DNA of 64,000 bases from Patescibacteria group bacterium (GCA_022709545.1 JAKLIP010000002.1:248001-312000), one strand, 5' to 3'; counted from the first letter of the stretch, positions 42,264 through 51,169 are shown. The notes: a model not told the origin generated them from the sequence alone. Translations and numbers: made by a program.

Positions 42264-42370
42264 ATACTATAATTTTTACTTTAGTCTATATATACCTCTA
42301 AATAAGAGGAACTATACATATCCTAAATCTATAAATATCCTATTCATCTATCTTATTTTATTAAATTAAA

Positions 42371-42553
42371 ATGATAACCAAGGCTGACGCAAAAAAATTT
42401 CAAGCACTTTATGAAAAAGAATTCGGACAAAAACTGTCATCCGAGGAGTCTTTGGAATGTGCGGAAACTTTGGTTGAAATGATTAGACATATATATAAAC
42501 CTCTCAGAAAGGTCGACTCTGAGCCATGTACAAGAAGAGAGAACATAATATAA
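42371..42553 (+). CDS. 60-aa protein upstream of the serine recombinase
   Basis: MITKADAKKFQALYEKEFG followed by SSEESLECAETLVEMIRHIY. Short helical protein of the kind often found directly before serine recombinases in CPR mobile elements, function unknown. It ends 33 bp before the recombinase start. Confidence 0.7.
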   Translation: MITKADAKKFQALYEKEFGQKLSSEESLECAETLVEMIRHIYKPLRKVDSEPCTRRENII

Positions 42554-42586
42554 TCAATCCGTGGCATAAATTCTGTACACACTAAT

Positions 42587-44194
42587 ATGGAAACAAAACA
42601 AAAATATCTGATGTATCTTCGCAAAAGTACCGAAGCGGAAGATCGTCAAACGCAATCTATTGAAAGCCAGAAAAAAGAACTGGAAAAATTAGCACGCCAT
42701 CTCGATGTTAAAATTGTCGGTGTTTTTCAAGAGAGCAAATCAGCGAAAAAGCCAGGTCGGGAACAATTCAACAAAATGCTGTCTGCTATTAAACAAGGCA
42801 AGGCAGATGGAATTATATGCTGGAAGTTAAATCGTCTAGCAAGAAATCCCGTTGATGGTGGTGAGATAATGTGGTTGCTTCAACAAGGACTCATCCAGTC
42901 CATCCAAACAGTCGGCAGAGAATACAAAACCGTAGACAATGTGATAATGATGAGTGTTGAATTTGGAATGGCGAACCAATATGTTATTGATTTAGGAAAA
43001 GATGTCCGACGAGGACTGTTGAATAAGGCAGAGCAAGGCTGGAGACCTGGTCGTGCACCGATAGGATATAAAAATGACAAAGGAACAGACCAAGGTAAAA
43101 AACAGATTTTTGTAGATGAAGTAAAATTCCCCATTGTTCGTAAGATGTGGGACTTGATGTTAACTGGCGACTATTCTGTTTCAAAAATTATCGAGATTGC
43201 CAACAATGAATGGGGTTTGCGAAGAATGTGCAAGGGGCAAGAAATAAAACTGCACGCTAGCCATGGATACGATATTTTTACCAATCCTTTTTATTGTGGA
43301 AAATATGAATGGACTGGTAAGGTTTATGAAGGAAATCACACACCGATGATAACCGAAGCTGAATTTGATTATGTTCAAGGACTTTTGGGAAATAAAACTA
43401 AGCCACAAACAAAACATAAAATTCTTCCCTATCGAGGAACTATCCGTTGCGGTGAGTGCGGATGTCATATTACTACCCAACTAAAACTGAAGCATATAAA
43501 AACCGAAAATGTTGTCCGAACATTCATCTATCATAACTGCACTAGAAAGAAGTTGAATGTTAATTGCAAACAAAAATCCATTACCTACAACGACATCAAC
43601 AAGCAGATTGCAGATAAGTTGGATAAAATCACTATACCTAAAAGTTTTTTGGATTATGCTTTGAAAATCTTAAGGCGAGATAACGAACTCGAAGTTGATA
43701 ATAGGAACATAATGATTGAAAACCAACAAAAAGCATTGAAGAAATGCCAAGATAGGATTGATAAGTTGTTAGATATCTACATCTCACCCGAAAATGCCAA
43801 CAAGGATTTAATTGGCGATGACGAATTCAAGGAAAGAAAAGCGACCCTACTGAAAGAAAAAGACAAGATTCAACAATCTTTAGATGACATAAACCAGCGA
43901 GCCGATGAATGGTTAGAACTGACCGAAAAAACATTCAAGTTTGCGGTATATGCAAAACATAATTTTAATGTTGGTGATTATACCGAGAAAACCAACATTT
44001 TACGGGCTTTGGGATCAGATTTCACCCTCAAGGATGGCGTGCTAGATATCACACTAAGAAAACAATACCAACTCATTGAAAAAGGATTGGAAACCATAAA
44101 GGCAGAATGTCCAAGGTTAGAACTGACTAATTTTGCCTTAGATAAAACAAAAACAGCCCAATCTAAGGCCGTTTTTGAACTTCTGAGCGGGTAA
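42587..44194 (+). CDS. Large serine recombinase (site-specific integrase)
   Basis: 535 aa. N-terminal resolvase domain (about 4-140): catalytic Ser in MYLRKSTEAEDR, ESKSAKKPGREQFNKML, and CWKLNRLARNPVDGGEI (catalytic Arg pair). A recombinase domain (about 165-265, APIGYKND...GKYEWTGKVYEGNH) and a zinc ribbon (CGECGCH...CTRKKLNVNC) follow, then a coiled coil. It integrates or excises a mobile element. Its last codons and stop fall inside the 3' end of tRNA-Gly, marking the attachment site. Confidence 0.96.
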   Translation: METKQKYLMYLRKSTEAEDRQTQSIESQKKELEKLARHLDVKIVGVFQESKSAKKPGREQFNKMLSAIKQGKADGIICWKLNRLARNPVDGGEIMWLLQQGLIQSIQTVGREYKTVDNVIMMSVEFGMANQYVIDLGKDVRRGLLNKAEQGWRPGRAPIGYKNDKGTDQGKKQIFVDEVKFPIVRKMWDLMLTGDYSVSKIIEIANNEWGLRRMCKGQEIKLHASHGYDIFTNPFYCGKYEWTGKVYEGNHTPMITEAEFDYVQGLLGNKTKPQTKHKILPYRGTIRCGECGCHITTQLKLKHIKTENVVRTFIYHNCTRKKLNVNCKQKSITYNDINKQIADKLDKITIPKSFLDYALKILRRDNELEVDNRNIMIENQQKALKKCQDRIDKLLDIYISPENANKDLIGDDEFKERKATLLKEKDKIQQSLDDINQRADEWLELTEKTFKFAVYAKHNFNVGDYTEKTNILRALGSDFTLKDGVLDITLRKQYQLIEKGLETIKAECPRLELTNFALDKTKTAQSKAVFELLSG

Positions 44195-44215
44195 GCAGAA
44201 TCGAACTGCCGTCTC
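44186..44215. mobile_element. Putative attachment site of the serine-recombinase element
   Basis: The 3' end of tRNA-Gly joins the recombinase reading frame here. The tRNA stays intact. The other end of the element is not identified; no long copy of this segment was seen elsewhere in the window. Confidence 0.5.
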
Positions 44216-44257
44216 ATCCTTGGCAAGGACGTATAATAGCCACTATACGATACCCGC
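44186..44257 (-). tRNA. tRNA-Gly(GCC), integration target
   Basis: Acceptor GCGGGTA/TACCCGC, anticodon loop TTGCCAA (GCC). The recombinase gene stop (TAA, 44192-44194) is in its 3' acceptor strand. Confidence 0.96.
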
Positions 44258-44272
44258 ATTTTTAAATTCTTG

Positions 44273-44344
44273 TGGGACCAATAGGATTCGAACCTATGAC
44301 CAAGCGATTATGAGTCGCCTGCTCTACCGCTGAGCTATGGTCCC
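44273..44344 (-). tRNA. tRNA-Met(CAT) (elongator Met or Ile2)
   Basis: Acceptor GGGACCA/TGGTCCC, loop CTCATAA (CAT). Methionine versus lysidine-modified isoleucine identity cannot be settled by eye. Confidence 0.93.
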
Positions 44345-44373
44345 TCTTAGCTCAATCTTTGATTTTTAAAATG

Positions 44374-44445
44374 TGCCGAAAGGCAGAGTTGAACTGCCGA
44401 CGCAAGGATTTTCAGTCCTTCGCTCTACCGCTGAGCTATTTCGGC
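44374..44445 (-). tRNA. tRNA-Phe(GAA)
   Basis: Acceptor GCCGAAA/TTTCGGC, loop CTGAAAA (GAA). Confidence 0.96.
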
Positions 44446-44460
44446 TCTATCTTTTTTGCA

Positions 44461-44537
44461 TGGTGGATGTTACTGGACTCGAACCAGTGACCCCTTCTTT
44501 GTAAGAGAAGTGCTCTAGCCAACTGAGCTAAACATCC
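44461..44537 (-). tRNA. tRNA-Val(TAC)
   Basis: Acceptor GGATGTT/AACATCC, loop CTTACAA (TAC), CCA encoded. Confidence 0.96.
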
Positions 44538-44548
44538 TTTTGAACACG

Positions 44549-44629
44549 TGGGGATAGAGGGACTCGAACCCTCACACCTTTCGGTCACGCCCCTCAAACG
44601 TGTGTGTATACCAATTCCACCATATCCCC
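44549..44629 (-). tRNA. tRNA-Leu(GAG)
   Basis: Acceptor GGGGATA/TATCCCC, loop TTGAGGG (GAG), long variable arm. Confidence 0.95.
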
Positions 44630-44643
44630 AAAAGAAAATATAA

Positions 44644-45102
44644 TTAGTTTTCCTTTTTTTCTTCAGCTTTATTTTCGGTATTTTCTACTGTTTCAGTTTT
44701 AGTTTCTACTTGAACCTCCGGGACAATCTCTTCTTCAACCTTGGCCACAGCAGCTAAATCTTTATATTTCATTTTTAAAGACTTGGCGCTTTTTTCACGA
44801 ATAAAATATAGTTTTCCTTGACGGACTTTGGCTCTTTTTACAAGGACTATTTTCTCAATATTTGGTGACTGGATAGGTACGATAATTTCTACTCCAACCC
44901 CGTTTGATACTTTACGCACAGTTATCATTGTAGATGAGCTTTGGTTACCTTTAACTGCAATGATCATACCCTCAAAAACCTGAGATCTTTCTTTCCCGCC
45001 TTCAACAATTTTTCGATAAACCTTAACCACATCACCAGCTCTAAAAACTGGCATTTTTGAAGTTTTTTGTAACATGTTGAATTCCAATAATTTCTTGTTC
45101 AT
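44644..45102 (-). CDS. rplS: 50S ribosomal protein L19 with acidic C-terminal tail
   Basis: 152 aa. FRAGDVVKVYRKIVEGGKERSQVFEGMII, TITVRK-type core (TMITVRKVSNGVGVE), FPIQSPNIEKI-like VPIQSPNIEKIVLVKRAKVRQ and KLYFIREKSAKSLKMK define L19. About 35 extra C-terminal residues are rich in Glu/Lys (EEEIVPEVQVETKTETVENT), beyond the usual ~115. It lies between rluD and the tRNA cluster. Confidence 0.96.
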   Translation of the reverse strand: MNKKLLEFNMLQKTSKMPVFRAGDVVKVYRKIVEGGKERSQVFEGMIIAVKGNQSSSTMITVRKVSNGVGVEIIVPIQSPNIEKIVLVKRAKVRQGKLYFIREKSAKSLKMKYKDLAAVAKVEEEIVPEVQVETKTETVENTENKAEEKKEN

Positions 45103-45214
45103 ATTTTAATCCCAATCCGACATGAGCATACTGCTAAAACAGCCCTCAGGAGGCATCGGAAAATAAGTTAAATGTAAATTAAAAAGCTATTTTATAATAA
45201 TAAAAAAATAAAGT

Positions 45215-46144
45215 TTAGTCAATATTAGCCAAAAAATCGATGAAATCTTGTGGCAATGGAACTAAAAAAGTATATTTTTTATTAAAAATTTCAAATTCCA
45301 ATTTTTCAGCATGCAGAAGTTGCCGTTTTGCTTTGTCTTTATCTCCCCTATTTTTATACAATAAATCTCCCACTACTGGATGACCCATCGAAGCAAGATG
45401 AAGCCTGATCTGATGCATCCTGCCCGTTTTTGGAACCACCTCAACAAAAGAATATTCCTTTGATTCCTTTATGACTTTATATTCTGTTTCGGCAGGCCTT
45501 ATTTTTGTTTTCGTATTTTTTTTGGCGATAATCTGTTTGCGGTAATTCGAAGAGCGTGCGATGGGTTTTTTTATGACTCCCTGCTTTTTTTCAAAAATTC
45601 CTTCACAAATTGCAACATATTTTTTGGAAATGCTTCTGTCTTTAAATTTTTTTTTCAATTCATTGAATGTTTTTTTATTGCGTGCAATTACCATAACCCC
45701 GGAAGTATCTTTGTCGAGCCTGTGTACTATGCCAGGTCGAGACTCACCACCAACAGAATCGTCATGAACCTTGGCAATCTCAGGAAAATGTGCCAAAAGT
45801 GCGTTAGCTATAGTGTTTATTTTTTCATTGTGACTTGGGTGAACCTGTATTCCTGCTTGTTTATTGATAACGACAATATCACTGTTTTCAAATATTATTT
45901 CCAAAGGAATTTTGCTATTTTTAATAAGTTTTTTATCAGCACCTTCCTTTGAAAAATTTTTCAATCCGACAATATCATTTTCCTTGAGAATATAGCTAGG
46001 TTTTGTTTTTTTACCATTAACTGAAATTTTTTCCTCTTTTATTTTTTTAATAATTTCTCCGCGAGTATGCGAAAAAAATTCCTTGGAAAGGAATTTGTCT
46101 AATCGGATATCTGCAAATTTTTTTTTAACTACTATATTTTGCAT
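45215..46144 (-). CDS. rluD: 23S rRNA pseudouridine synthase RluD family
   Basis: 309 aa. An N-terminal S4 domain (about 10-70, ADIRLDKFLSKEFF...GEIIKKIKEEKISVNGK) and the catalytic motif PGIVHRLDKDTSGVMVIARN with its Asp; RMHQIRLHLASMGHPVVGD near the C-terminus. It converts uridines of 23S rRNA helix 69 or nearby to pseudouridine. A RluA/RluC specificity cannot be excluded. Confidence 0.94.
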   Translation of the reverse strand: MQNIVVKKKFADIRLDKFLSKEFFSHTRGEIIKKIKEEKISVNGKKTKPSYILKENDIVGLKNFSKEGADKKLIKNSKIPLEIIFENSDIVVINKQAGIQVHPSHNEKINTIANALLAHFPEIAKVHDDSVGGESRPGIVHRLDKDTSGVMVIARNKKTFNELKKKFKDRSISKKYVAICEGIFEKKQGVIKKPIARSSNYRKQIIAKKNTKTKIRPAETEYKVIKESKEYSFVEVVPKTGRMHQIRLHLASMGHPVVGDLLYKNRGDKDKAKRQLLHAEKLEFEIFNKKYTFLVPLPQDFIDFLANID

Positions 46145-46166
46145 ATTTAGAATAAAAAATTAGATA

Positions 46167-46197
46167 AAGAGAGTGCGAAAAATAAGCACACTCTCTT
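46167..46197 (-). terminator. Terminator of the 59-aa gene
   Basis: Nine-bp stem AAGAGAGTG/CACTCTCTT with a T-rich tail. Confidence 0.8.
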
Positions 46198-46211
46198 CTT
46201 TTGGCTTATTG

Positions 46212-46391
46212 TTAATTCTTATCAGCTGGTTTGAAACCAAAACATTTTAGAAGTTTGGGGTGAATTTCCTTTAGCACTTTCCAAGCCTTTTCAGTATCCT
46301 TGTACTTTAACTTGTATTCATGAAAAAGCTTCGATGTGTGATCCTCCTTTGGATGACCACAAAACTTGCAAATATCTTCTCTTCTGGCCAC
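46212..46391 (-). CDS. 59-aa zinc-ribbon-like protein with strong SD, GTG start
   Basis: GTG at 46391 after AAAGGAGG. ICKFCGHPKEDHTSKLFHEYK carries CxxC and several His, and the C-terminus has HPKLLKCFGFKPADKN with another Cys, so it may bind one zinc. No family recognised. It follows tRNA-Leu(TAG) by 40 bp on the same strand and could share its transcript. The terminator downstream supports a real gene. Confidence 0.72.
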   Translation of the reverse strand: MARREDICKFCGHPKEDHTSKLFHEYKLKYKDTEKAWKVLKEIHPKLLKCFGFKPADKN

Positions 46392-46431
46392 ATTAACCTC
46401 CTTTAAAAAATTTTATTTAATTTTAAGCCGG

Positions 46432-46513
46432 TGCCGCGAGCGAGACTCGAACTCGCACAGATTGCTCTACCAGTTCCTAAGACTGGCGTGTATACCAATT
46501 CCACCACCGCGGC
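46432..46513 (-). tRNA. tRNA-Leu(TAG)
   Basis: Acceptor GCCGCGG/TCGCGGC, loop CTTAGGA (TAG), long variable arm. Confidence 0.96.
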
Positions 46514-46551
46514 ATAAATAAGATTCTATCCAAATTATTCCATTAAGTCAA

Positions 46552-46848
46552 TTATGGATTCGCTGTCTTTTTTATTCTTTCTGCTTCGTTTTTTACTAAA
46601 TCGCTGTCTTCATACTCACCATGATGCCTCGTTGCTCTTCCATAAGTCACTTTTTTCTGATCTAAATGCAAATTCAGAATCAGGTTAGCACCATCGACTT
46701 CAATATATGCATGGAAACGAGGATAACCACTTCTGGCAAGAGGCTTAATAAAACTCATCTTTGCCCCTTCCTTATGCTGAAAAATATATCCTGCCTTGCG
46801 CATTAGCATAGCTGAATTTTCCTTGATATTTTCGAATTTTAGCCTCAT
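46552..46848 (-). CDS. Conserved-looking 98-aa protein
   Basis: Start at ATG 46848 (MRLKFENIKENSAMLMRKAG); earlier Met codons fall in the region antisense to the UbiA-family gene. Beta-rich core FHAYIEVDGANLILNLHLDQKK, then YGRATRHHGEYEDSDLVKNE. This resembles a short protein family of unknown function that I associate with CPR genomes. Confidence 0.75.
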   Translation of the reverse strand: MRLKFENIKENSAMLMRKAGYIFQHKEGAKMSFIKPLARSGYPRFHAYIEVDGANLILNLHLDQKKVTYGRATRHHGEYEDSDLVKNEAERIKKTANP

Positions 46849-46897
46849 AATAATATTAAGATTTTGTATTACTCTTAAGATAAACCTTTCGAAACAT

Positions 46898-48526
46898 ATG
46901 TCAAATTCAAATAATGAAGCATCTGAAAACGACAGTGATTTTTCTTTACTTAAGGTCATATTTACCGTTTTCTGCATAATCGGCATAAGAATGCCCCTGG
47001 ATAAATTAGCTTACCAAAGTACAGGTAATTATTTTCTGCCTTATGAAAGAGCTGTCCATGCTTCTTTATATTATTTTTCTGTTTTTCTTGCACTCTCAAT
47101 TTTAGTTTATCTCCTTACAAAAATATCCTTCAAAGATGTTTTAAATTTTTTAACAAAAGTATTTCTGTTTATTTTGTTAGTACCACTGACTGATCTCGTT
47201 TTTACAATAGGCAAGACTAGTCCGCCAATTTATTTAGTTACCGAAACAAATGAAATTTTAGTAACCTTTTTTAAAATAATGAATCCTTTCAGCGGACAAG
47301 GAATAACACTTGGTCAGCATATTGGGGCTTATGCCATTTTTATATCCTTAGCTATTTTTATTTATAAAAAAACAAGAAGTGTTTCAAAATCTTTATTTTC
47401 AATAATAGCAGGTTATGCAATCCTTTTTGTTGATGCTGTGATTCCAAGCATAATTTCTTTTTTCGGAAATAAAAATTTTATTCATGACCAGTCTGCCATA
47501 TCTTCCTATGCTTTTATTTTAAAAGACAGCTGGATAACCAATTCATTTGAAAATATTTCTAATAATCTGGACAGTTTTTTGATAACTCCGACTACATTAA
47601 ATTTTTGGAATGAGATTGCAATCGCACGTTTCTTTTGGATATATATATTCATTGAAATAATAATAATACTATTTATAACCAATAAGCGCCTTTGGAGTTC
47701 TTTCAAAAAAAACTTGCGCATAGAAAGAATTGCATACTGGTTTATTATTGCAACCATTGGAATTATTATAAACCAAAAAATGTTCGGAAGTATTAATTTG
47801 CAAAATCCCGTAAATTTTATTTCCTTATTATTGTTTTTTTCATTGATTGCTTTGAATATCTGGCTGGCTGTTTTTATCAATGATGCGGAAGACATCGAGA
47901 TCGACAAAATATCAAATCCTGAAAGACCTCTTGTAAAAAAAGAATTCTCAGAACAAGAATGGCATACAGCCCAAGTTGTTCTTTGCATCTTTATCGCCTT
48001 TGGTCTGGCCACCTTGAATAATGCCACCGCTTTTTTGCTTCTTTTAGCGCAAGCCCCCTACTATATTTATTCCGCCAAGCCATTAAGACTAAAGAAGCAT
48101 TTCTTGTTTTCTTCTATTTTGATTGGTTTTGCTACTATTTCAGTTGCAATGTCGGGATTTTTCCTAGTTTCCCCGAATCAATCTTTTTTCGTTTTTCCTA
48201 TAAAAGCTATCGTCATCCTGGGAATTTCTTATGCTCTTGTTTCAAACCTTAAAGATATAAAAGATTTTGAAGGAGATAGTTATGAAAACATAAAAACTAT
48301 TCCGGTTGTTTTTGGGCTTAAAAATGCGAAATACATAATTGCAACTTTATGTGCTATCGTTATTATTACTATACCTATTATATTAAAGATGTACTCAATG
48401 TTGTTTTTTTCTATTTTAATAGCCTCGTTCTTATTTTATCTATTTATTAAAAAAATATACCAGGAAAAATATATATTTCTATCTATATTTTTATATCTGC
48501 TTCTTTTGTTTGTTTCTTCGCTATAA
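46898..48526 (+). CDS. UbiA-family prenyltransferase with extra N-terminal membrane half
   Basis: 542 aa from the ATG at 46898. The C-terminal half has UbiA motifs: FINDAEDIEIDKISNPERPL (NDxxDxxxD, about 360) and LKDIKDFEGDSYENIKTIP (second Asp motif). Many transmembrane helices. The N-terminal ~290 residues are a further polytopic region not usual in UbiA. It would join a prenyl diphosphate to an acceptor such as a quinone, haem or sugar. It is convergent with the terpene-cyclase-like gene, overlapping by 6 bp. Confidence 0.87.
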   Translation: MSNSNNEASENDSDFSLLKVIFTVFCIIGIRMPLDKLAYQSTGNYFLPYERAVHASLYYFSVFLALSILVYLLTKISFKDVLNFLTKVFLFILLVPLTDLVFTIGKTSPPIYLVTETNEILVTFFKIMNPFSGQGITLGQHIGAYAIFISLAIFIYKKTRSVSKSLFSIIAGYAILFVDAVIPSIISFFGNKNFIHDQSAISSYAFILKDSWITNSFENISNNLDSFLITPTTLNFWNEIAIARFFWIYIFIEIIIILFITNKRLWSSFKKNLRIERIAYWFIIATIGIIINQKMFGSINLQNPVNFISLLLFFSLIALNIWLAVFINDAEDIEIDKISNPERPLVKKEFSEQEWHTAQVVLCIFIAFGLATLNNATAFLLLLAQAPYYIYSAKPLRLKKHFLFSSILIGFATISVAMSGFFLVSPNQSFFVFPIKAIVILGISYALVSNLKDIKDFEGDSYENIKTIPVVFGLKNAKYIIATLCAIVIITIPIILKMYSMLFFSILIASFLFYLFIKKIYQEKYIFLSIFLYLLLLFVSSL

Positions 48527-49537
48527 TTTAAACAAATATTTATTTAGCGCTTCACTATTTATAGCTGTTGTTAATACGGGTGATCCGTTGTGTTGATATG
48601 GTTGCATACCCATCCAAAAACTTTCATTTTCCCAGGAACCATCTTCTTTCTGATTTTTTATTATCAATGAAATTCCTTTTTTTATTTCCGGACCAGAATA
48701 GCCCATATCCAAAAGAGCGTTGATTGCTAATCCATTTTGCAAATCATTACCAAAAGATCCATCTTTATTTTGCTTTTTCAATATGGAAGAAATAATAATA
48801 TTTTTTTCATCTCCTAGACATGTTATGCCGTTTGTATATGCCCTGGATAAAAAATAGTACATCCCCAGTCTATCCGGATAATAATACGGGGAACACTTAT
48901 TTTCAGAACGTATTGATTCATTTATATATGAACATATCCTCGGATCATTGCTCTGCAAATACAGCAGTGCGCTTATATTTACGACACAATCAATATCCGG
49001 GTCAAATCCGGTGTGTTTTTCTCTTATGTAAGTATAGAAAAGTCCTCTTTCGTCTCTATTTTTTTCTATCAAATCTTTATTGTCGATAAATTTGATATTA
49101 TTTTTAAGCAAAGCATAAGAAGCATTTACTGTATCATCGACGTCCGGCGGTATTATAAATCCTTTTAAAACTTTACTTGTCCAATAATGCCATGCTCCAT
49201 TTTTTTCCTGGCTCTTTAATAAAAAATTGGCTCCCTTTTTTAAAATTATATTCTTCTTTGACTTTTTTATTTTTATATTTTGTATTGAATTAATCACCAT
49301 GGAAACATTATAAGATGTGGAATCTAAAATACATTCATCCATGTTTTCGTTCTTGCAGGCATATGTTTTAAATTCTCCGTTTTCCGATTGCTGAGAAAAA
49401 ATATAAGACAAGCTTTTCCTAATTGAAAAATAAGCATGAGTTTTTAAAATCATTTGATCTTTGAAAACAACCAGAAAAACAATAATAAAAAATAATGCCC
49501 AACAAAAAATTATCTTGCTTTTTCTATTGATTTGCAT
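48521..49537 (-). CDS. Terpene-cyclase-like alpha-toroid protein with DxDD motif
   Basis: 338 aa from the ATG at 49537, 2 bp after the cca stop; a TTG at 49552 is less likely. One N-terminal membrane anchor (about 9-27) is followed by QW-type repeats (QEKNGAWHYW, QNKDGSFG, QKEDGSWEN) of the squalene-hopene cyclase fold. PPDVDDTVNA matches the DxDD(T) acid motif of class II terpene cyclases. Half the normal length, so either one toroid domain or a non-catalytic relative. Likely acts at the membrane. Confidence 0.82.
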   Translation of the reverse strand: MQINRKSKIIFCWALFFIIVFLVVFKDQMILKTHAYFSIRKSLSYIFSQQSENGEFKTYACKNENMDECILDSTSYNVSMVINSIQNIKIKKSKKNIILKKGANFLLKSQEKNGAWHYWTSKVLKGFIIPPDVDDTVNASYALLKNNIKFIDNKDLIEKNRDERGLFYTYIREKHTGFDPDIDCVVNISALLYLQSNDPRICSYINESIRSENKCSPYYYPDRLGMYYFLSRAYTNGITCLGDEKNIIISSILKKQNKDGSFGNDLQNGLAINALLDMGYSGPEIKKGISLIIKNQKEDGSWENESFWMGMQPYQHNGSPVLTTAINSEALNKYLFKL

Positions 49538-49539
49538 AA

Positions 49540-50988
49540 TTATTTTACCCAATATTTATTTTTTATCTCTTTGTCATTTTCTTCTTTTCTATCTTCTATT
49601 TTTTCCTGCGCCATTTCACGAAGATTTGTCAGGTCTTTTTTACTCAATTCTTCGGCTAAAGCGAGGAGATGTTTTTTTTCATTTTTTTCAGGATTTTCAA
49701 TAACTTCAGCTAAAAGAACGTCTAGGATAGCGCCTATTTTAGGACCAGGTTTAATTTTTATTTTTTTTATAAGATCATTGCCATTTATTTTAAGCATTTT
49801 GACTGAAACCGCATCGTGCGAAACCCTATCTATCATATATTCCAAATGCCTCAGTTTATAAGGTTTTGCTTTCGGAGTTCCACTTCCCAGGCGATCAGCG
49901 ATTCTAAGTTCGATCAAGTCTTTAATGTTTTCCAACCCGACTTTTTTTATAAGCTTTCTTACGCTACTTTCACCAACCTCGTCGGGATTGTAATAAAACA
50001 TATGATTATCCACAAGCAGTTTCACCTTTTCTATGATTTCTTTTGAAAATCTTAGTCTAGAAAGAATTTTTTCCGCCACACATGCGCCCACATGATCATG
50101 GTTATAAAATGTTGCATATGTGCCCTCACCTCTTTTTGTCTGTGGTTTTGCGATGTCATGCAGAAGCGCCGCCAATCTTACACTTACATTTTTTGATGGG
50201 CAATATTTGAGAGCTAAAAGGCTGTGCTTGTATATAGTATGTATATGATGCCTGTTTTGAGCTACCCCGATTCCTTTCTCAAGCTCCGGCATTATATAAG
50301 AAAGCAGACCAGTTTTTTGCATAGCATCAATTCCTCCTGCAGGATTTTCTGAAATGATTATGCGGGTTAATTCATCTTTAATCCTTTCCAAAGCAACCAA
50401 CTTGATAAGCTGTGCATTTTTTTTAATGGCCTCTAAAGTTTTTTCTTCAATAGAAAAGCCCAATTCAGCTTGGAAACGAACTGCACGCATCATGCGGAGA
50501 GCATCTTCAGAAAATCTGCTTTCAGCATCTCCCACTGCACGAATGATTTTATTTTTAATATCATTTTGTCCATTAAAGAGATCAACCACTTCAAAACTAT
50601 TTTTTTTGACTCTTGCAGCTAAAGCATTCATGGTAAAATCCCTGCGACTCAAATCTTCTTCTATGGTTTTGGCGAATTTTATTTTGTCTGGATGTCTTTT
50701 GTCTGAATATTGTGATTCGGTACGATAAGTTGTTATTTCTACAATATTTTTTGTTATTCCTTTTTCTTTTATTTTCACTCCCACCGTCCCAAAATCATTT
50801 TCATAAAAACTTTCCGTAAAAATTTCTAAAATATCTCTAGGCTTAGCATTGGTTGTTATATCCCAATCCCTGACTTCACGTTTCATCAATAAATCACGCA
50901 CGGAACCCCCAACAATATAAGCTTCGAATCCAGCTTTTTCTATTTTATCCAAAACATTGATTATTGATTTTGGAATTTTTTTTATCAT
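49540..50988 (-). CDS. cca: CCA tRNA nucleotidyltransferase with HD domain
   Basis: 482 aa. Catalytic site YIVGGSVRDLLMKREVRDWDITTNA (GGxVRD, DxD), RRDFTMNALAAR and a second segment EDALRMMRAVRFQAEL. An HD domain follows (LAALLHDIAKPQT, DHVGACVAEKIL). It builds or repairs the 3' CCA of tRNAs; several tRNAs here lack an encoded CCA. tRNA-Arg lies just upstream. Confidence 0.94.
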   Translation of the reverse strand: MIKKIPKSIINVLDKIEKAGFEAYIVGGSVRDLLMKREVRDWDITTNAKPRDILEIFTESFYENDFGTVGVKIKEKGITKNIVEITTYRTESQYSDKRHPDKIKFAKTIEEDLSRRDFTMNALAARVKKNSFEVVDLFNGQNDIKNKIIRAVGDAESRFSEDALRMMRAVRFQAELGFSIEEKTLEAIKKNAQLIKLVALERIKDELTRIIISENPAGGIDAMQKTGLLSYIMPELEKGIGVAQNRHHIHTIYKHSLLALKYCPSKNVSVRLAALLHDIAKPQTKRGEGTYATFYNHDHVGACVAEKILSRLRFSKEIIEKVKLLVDNHMFYYNPDEVGESSVRKLIKKVGLENIKDLIELRIADRLGSGTPKAKPYKLRHLEYMIDRVSHDAVSVKMLKINGNDLIKKIKIKPGPKIGAILDVLLAEVIENPEKNEKKHLLALAEELSKKDLTNLREMAQEKIEDRKEENDKEIKNKYWVK

Positions 50989-50998
50989 TTAGCTTTTG

Positions 50999-51070
50999 TG
51001 CCCCCAGCATGAATTGAACACACATCGTATCCTTAGGACGGATCCGCTCTATCCGTTGAGCTATGGGGGC
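50999..51070 (-). tRNA. tRNA-Arg(CCT)
   Basis: Acceptor GCCCCCA/TGGGGGC, loop GTCCTAA (CCT). Confidence 0.93.
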
Positions 51071-51098
51071 TTGATTTAATTTTTAATTTTTTATTCTG

Positions 51099-51169
51099 TG
51101 GACCTATGGAGAATTGAACTCCAGCTTCATCCATGCCATGGACGCGTAATACCATTTTACTATAGGCCC
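51099..51169 (-). tRNA. tRNA-Ala(GGC)
   Basis: Acceptor GGGCCTA/TAGGTCC with the alanine-identity G3-U70 pair, loop ATGGCAT (GGC). Confidence 0.94.
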
